Origin: Rhodopirellula sp.
GTDB taxonomy: Bacteria > Planctomycetota > Planctomycetia > Pirellulales > Pirellulaceae
DNA: 55,460 nt
NCBI GenBank assembly: GCA_002690925.1
Contig: NZGD01000289.1
Coordinates: 23,815 to 79,274, forward strand
Reading direction: 5' to 3'
Shown piece after piece: positions 53,148-55,460 of the stretch. A model generated the notes under the pieces. That model saw only the letters and a program-made list of their open reading frames with translations, had not been told where the DNA came from and searched no databases. Both the position numbers and the translations under genes were made by a program. Positions within the stretch are counted from its first letter, which is position 1. Every line of letters begins with the position of its first letter.

Positions 53148-53174
53148 GTGAACTTGTTTAGGTGAACTTGTTTA
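53133..53174. repeat. 14-bp tandem repeat, three copies, at the rpoD stop
   Basis: GGTGAACTCGTTTA (53133-53146), then two copies of GGTGAACTTGTTTA (53147-53160, 53161-53174). The first encodes the final GELV residues and most of the TAG stop of rpoD; its single C-to-T difference from the others suggests the extra copies share a later origin. Confidence 0.95.
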
Positions 53175-53192
53175 ATGGTTCGCCGGACCGCG

Positions 53193-54017
53193 TCACAGAT
53201 CCCATCGGTAATTCAGCTGATTGCTCAAGTCATGTAGGCAGATTGCAGTAGCGACTGCAACATTCAAGCTGTTTGTCCCCAAACTCATGGGGATGATCAC
53301 CTGGTCTGTAGCTATCTTTTGAACTTCCTCCGACACGCCTTCTGCTTCGTTACCGGCTATCAGGATCCCTGACTGCCGCGTGAGGTGGAAGTCGCGTAGC
53401 GGGGTGGCGTTCTGATTCAGAGTCGTAACGATCGTACGCAAATCATGACGAGCTGCAAGATCTGGCAGTTGGGCTATCGGATCAGAGAGTTCATAGAGTT
53501 TCAATCGAAACACCGTGCCCATGCTGACGCGAATGGTGCGACGGGCAAATGGGTCGGCTGTGTTGGGGCCAAGCAGGACACGCTCGACCCCCAATGCTGC
53601 AGCAGTTCGCATGATGCTGCCGACATTCTCGCGTTCGCACAAACCAAGCAGAGCGATTGTGATCTCGGGTTCTGCGATTTCTTGCTCAAACGCGACCATC
53701 GACTTGAAGGCCGGACGCTTCGCGCAGGCCATGATACCCCTATGGAAGTCAAAGCCGACAAGTCTGCGTATTTCTGCTGTAGGTAGTGAATAGACTGGCA
53801 CCACTCGGTTGAGAATGCCAGTAATCTCAACTGATTTACCCTCTGCAACAAGGACGGAATCGACTTCGTAATCGCTCTGCAGCAGACGCTCAACGCAGTA
53901 TCGGCCCTCCACAATGAAGTCATCTGTTGTTGCATCGGGTTGCCGATTCCACCGTGAATTTCGGTAACTTTCCAGACGCGGATCATCAGCGTTTGTCAGA
54001 AGCTCTATTTCGTGCAC
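53193..54017 (-). CDS. TrmH/SpoU-family RNA 2'-O-methyltransferase
   Basis: A 274-residue protein with an N-terminal SpoU substrate-binding domain (FIVEGRYCVERLL, about 35-47) and a C-terminal SPOUT knot. The three motifs are visible: ENVGSIMRTAAALGVERVLLG (about 131-151), ILIAGNEAEGVSEE and IPMSLGTNSLNVAVATAICLHDL. Asn and Arg of motif 1 and the Asn of motif 3 for SAM binding and catalysis are present. Family members methylate tRNA or 23S rRNA ribose; which one cannot be told. It is convergent with rpoD, with only about 20 bases after the repeat array. Confidence 0.92.
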   Translation of the reverse strand: MHEIELLTNADDPRLESYRNSRWNRQPDATTDDFIVEGRYCVERLLQSDYEVDSVLVAEGKSVEITGILNRVVPVYSLPTAEIRRLVGFDFHRGIMACAKRPAFKSMVAFEQEIAEPEITIALLGLCERENVGSIMRTAAALGVERVLLGPNTADPFARRTIRVSMGTVFRLKLYELSDPIAQLPDLAARHDLRTIVTTLNQNATPLRDFHLTRQSGILIAGNEAEGVSEEVQKIATDQVIIPMSLGTNSLNVAVATAICLHDLSNQLNYRWDL

Positions 54018-54410
54018 AACACGAGTCTCGCAGTAAGGGATTGAAGCTCGCAGGTCAGCCGCGTAAAAAACTTACGCTCAAGTGCGAAATTTTGAGCAGG
54101 GTTGTCCTAAACAGTACTGATTTTGAGCGTGAATCTTGCCGTAACGGAAACCTTCGTCAATTTCCTCACGGGCCATATCGTTGATCACAGACGTGGGACA
54201 TTTTGGGTCCGCAATCCCCCATGCAAGGGAACCCTGCAAAAAGACATTGGTTTTCTCTTCGCCATCTCGTCGTTTAATCTGCGAGGTAGGAAGGATGTTG
54301 TCATCTGGAGCGTGAGTGAGGCGGGGCAGTCAAAGCCACGCTCAGATCTCGCGTTTATTTCTTGCTCCAACAAAAGCCCGCCCATCTGATCTCGCTGGTG
54401 CAGATTCTCC
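54018..54410. other. Intergenic region between TrmH-like and thioesterase genes
   Basis: About 390 bases without a supportable gene; short open frames on both strands match nothing and one overlaps the thioesterase. A GCTCAA (54076-54081) and TTGAGC (54092-54097) dyad with a 10-base loop lies just upstream of the TrmH-like gene and may be part of its leader. Confidence 0.4.
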
Positions 54411-54806
54411 TCAATTGCTGATGACAGTGCACGTGCAGGTGCCCGTTGCGACGCGTTTGCCTTTCGCGTTTCGGATAGTGCACTCGACAAAACCTATCCT
54501 TAACCCGCGTTCCAAAACGCTGGCTTCCGCCGTGATTACGCCATCTTTGACCGGTCGAAGGTAGTTGACCTTCATTTCGATAGTTGAGAAATCTTCGTTA
54601 TCAAGCAGGGTCCTGCCAAAAGCGATACCCATTGCCGCATCGGCGAGAGCCGCTATCGCACCGCCGTGGACCCGCTGCATCGGATTGTGGAGGTGAGAGC
54701 CGCAATTGAGTGAAACGCGAGCCTCACCTATGCCACCCGCGTCAACCTCGAAACCCATGAGCCGAGAGATTGGAGCATCACAAAAACGATCGGGTTGCTG
54801 ATTCAA
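54411..54806 (-). CDS. PaaI-like hotdog-fold acyl-CoA thioesterase
   Basis: A 131-residue cytoplasmic thioesterase of the PaaI/YbgC-like hotdog family. The signature HNPMQRVHGGAIAALADAAMG (about 40-60) includes the catalytic-loop HGG and the aspartate on the following helix; EMKVNYLRPVKDG and a C-terminal GTCTCTV strand complete the fold. Substrate, probably an aryl- or acyl-CoA, is not predictable. Its only neighbours are the TrmH-like and BBP7 genes, with no paa or fatty-acid genes. Confidence 0.88.
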   Translation of the reverse strand: MNQQPDRFCDAPISRLMGFEVDAGGIGEARVSLNCGSHLHNPMQRVHGGAIAALADAAMGIAFGRTLLDNEDFSTIEMKVNYLRPVKDGVITAEASVLERGLRIGFVECTIRNAKGKRVATGTCTCTVISN

Positions 54807-54840
54807 TGTGCTGTCTCGACGCGGCGGTTACAAAGTTGGG

Positions 54841-55460
54841 CTAGAAGCCGTACTGTAAGCCGAAGTGAATCCCCTGAATATAAAAGGTGCTGTACTGCAT
54901 GCCAGGGCTCGGAACACGCGGGGAATTCGAACTGCTGTTTACTGCCAAGTCTGGATCAATGGTGCCCGAGACTCTCACGGCATCCGTCATCGCAATCAGG
55001 TTATATCCGAATGTCGCGTCCAGCTTTGGCGTGATGCGATAGCCAATGGATACGTCCAATTCGGGAATCCAGCCGAAGGTGCGGTCTGAGATTTTGCCAG
55101 AATTGTTATTGTTAACGAGAAGTCCTTCGTTCGTGACCGCGGTATCAACTCCAACGGTGGTGGATGTTGTCCCGCTGCGTTTGGCGATTCGATTTAGTGA
55201 GCCAAATCCGAACTTAATTAGGGAGTTGAAAGACCAGCATCGCTCACGATAACGCGACGCGAATCCGATTTGGGCTCCATGGAACTCGCTGATCGCTTCG
55301 AATGAATCGTTCACGTCGATAATACTTCCGACGGGGGTTGAGCCGCTCGTGTCCAGATTAGTTAATGTGCTGAAGATCGAAAGATCTTCATCCAATCGCA
55401 TGTATTGGTAGCCGTATACCAAGTCGATGGTGCCACCATATTTTCCGTACAAGAACTGAT
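54841..55460 (-). CDS. BBP7-like outer-membrane beta-barrel protein, 5' end beyond the window
   Basis: The C-terminal 206 residues of a larger protein; the frame stays open to the window edge and the first ATG-like codon (TTG, 55450-55452) is internal. Alternating hydrophobic strands with aromatic girdle residues are visible: YGGTIDLVYGYQYMRLDED, FHGAQIGFASRYRERCWSF, WIPELDVSIGYRITPKLDATFGYNLI and the terminal IHFGLQYGF, which ends in Phe like classic outer-membrane barrels. The YQYMRLDEDLSI and GAQIGF patterns match the planctomycete BBP7 family. A porin or adhesin role is possible; none is established. Confidence 0.78.
   Translation of the reverse strand, partial: QFLYGKYGGTIDLVYGYQYMRLDEDLSIFSTLTNLDTSGSTPVGSIIDVNDSFEAISEFHGAQIGFASRYRERCWSFNSLIKFGFGSLNRIAKRSGTTSTTVGVDTAVTNEGLLVNNNNSGKISDRTFGWIPELDVSIGYRITPKLDATFGYNLIAMTDAVRVSGTIDPDLAVNSSSNSPRVPSPGMQYSTFYIQGIHFGLQYGF

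Noticed and set aside
54185..54490. 101-codon minus-strand frame beside the thioesterase
   Set aside because: It overlaps the end of the thioesterase gene in another frame and has no recognisable features.

Overview
The window comes from a planctomycete, most likely Pirellulales/Planctomycetales. Evidence: repeated DUF1501, PSCyt1-DUF1549-DUF1553, PPC-domain and DUF1080 secreted proteins, a sulfatase, a BBP7-type outer-membrane barrel, a GlnE/RpoD pair, scarce Shine-Dalgarno sites and several GTG/TTG starts. This is inference from gene content; no rRNA or other taxonomic marker is present.

Layout. 1-5.3 kb (+): a sugar-phosphate isomerase-like TIM barrel, thiS, thiG, a DASS/SLC13 anion transporter and a DapA-like lyase. 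5.4-11 kb: a methyltransferase (-), a secreted CehA-like metallohydrolase (+), and a DapA-like lyase translationally adjacent to an NAD-dependent epimerase (-). 11.3-20.6 kb (+): a four-gene secreted cluster (DUF1501; Big2-CX4CH-DUF1549-DUF1553; PPC protein; cytochrome/WD40 protein whose propellers are split by a coiled coil), then a proline-rich exported protein. 22.1-26.1 kb (-): a second DUF1501 plus PSCyt1-DUF1549-DUF1553 pair. 26.3-28.4 kb: a CPBP membrane protease (-) and a HPPK (folK) with an unexplained C-terminal extension (+).

28.7-43.5 kb (+) is a complete respiratory cluster: alternative complex III (actA, actB, actC, an actD-actE fusion, actF), a small membrane protein, a Sco-type copper protein, and a caa3-type oxidase (coxB with fused cytochrome c, coxA with the A2-type YS motif, coxC with a large insertion, coxD). 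Electrons would pass quinol -> ACIII hemes -> cytochrome c domains on ActDE and CoxB -> CuA -> heme a/a3-CuB. Two 15-bp dyads lie upstream of actA and a perfect 24-bp palindrome lies between actB and actC.

43.9-55.46 kb: a PIN-TRAM membrane protein, a small membrane protein, a DUF1080 protein (+), a sulfatase with an atypical C-x-M-S-R site (-), GlnE whose N-terminal nucleotidyltransferase site has lost its DxD (-), the primary sigma factor (+), a TrmH/SpoU RNA methyltransferase (-), a PaaI-like thioesterase (-) and a BBP7-like barrel cut by the window edge (-).

A recurring oddity is short tandem duplication at or just past stop codons: 21 bp x2 at the methyltransferase, 16 bp x3 at the second DUF1501 gene, 14 bp x3 at rpoD. 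A 15 bp x4 array also lies upstream of the transporter. No CRISPR array, insertion sequence, tRNA or rRNA was recognised.
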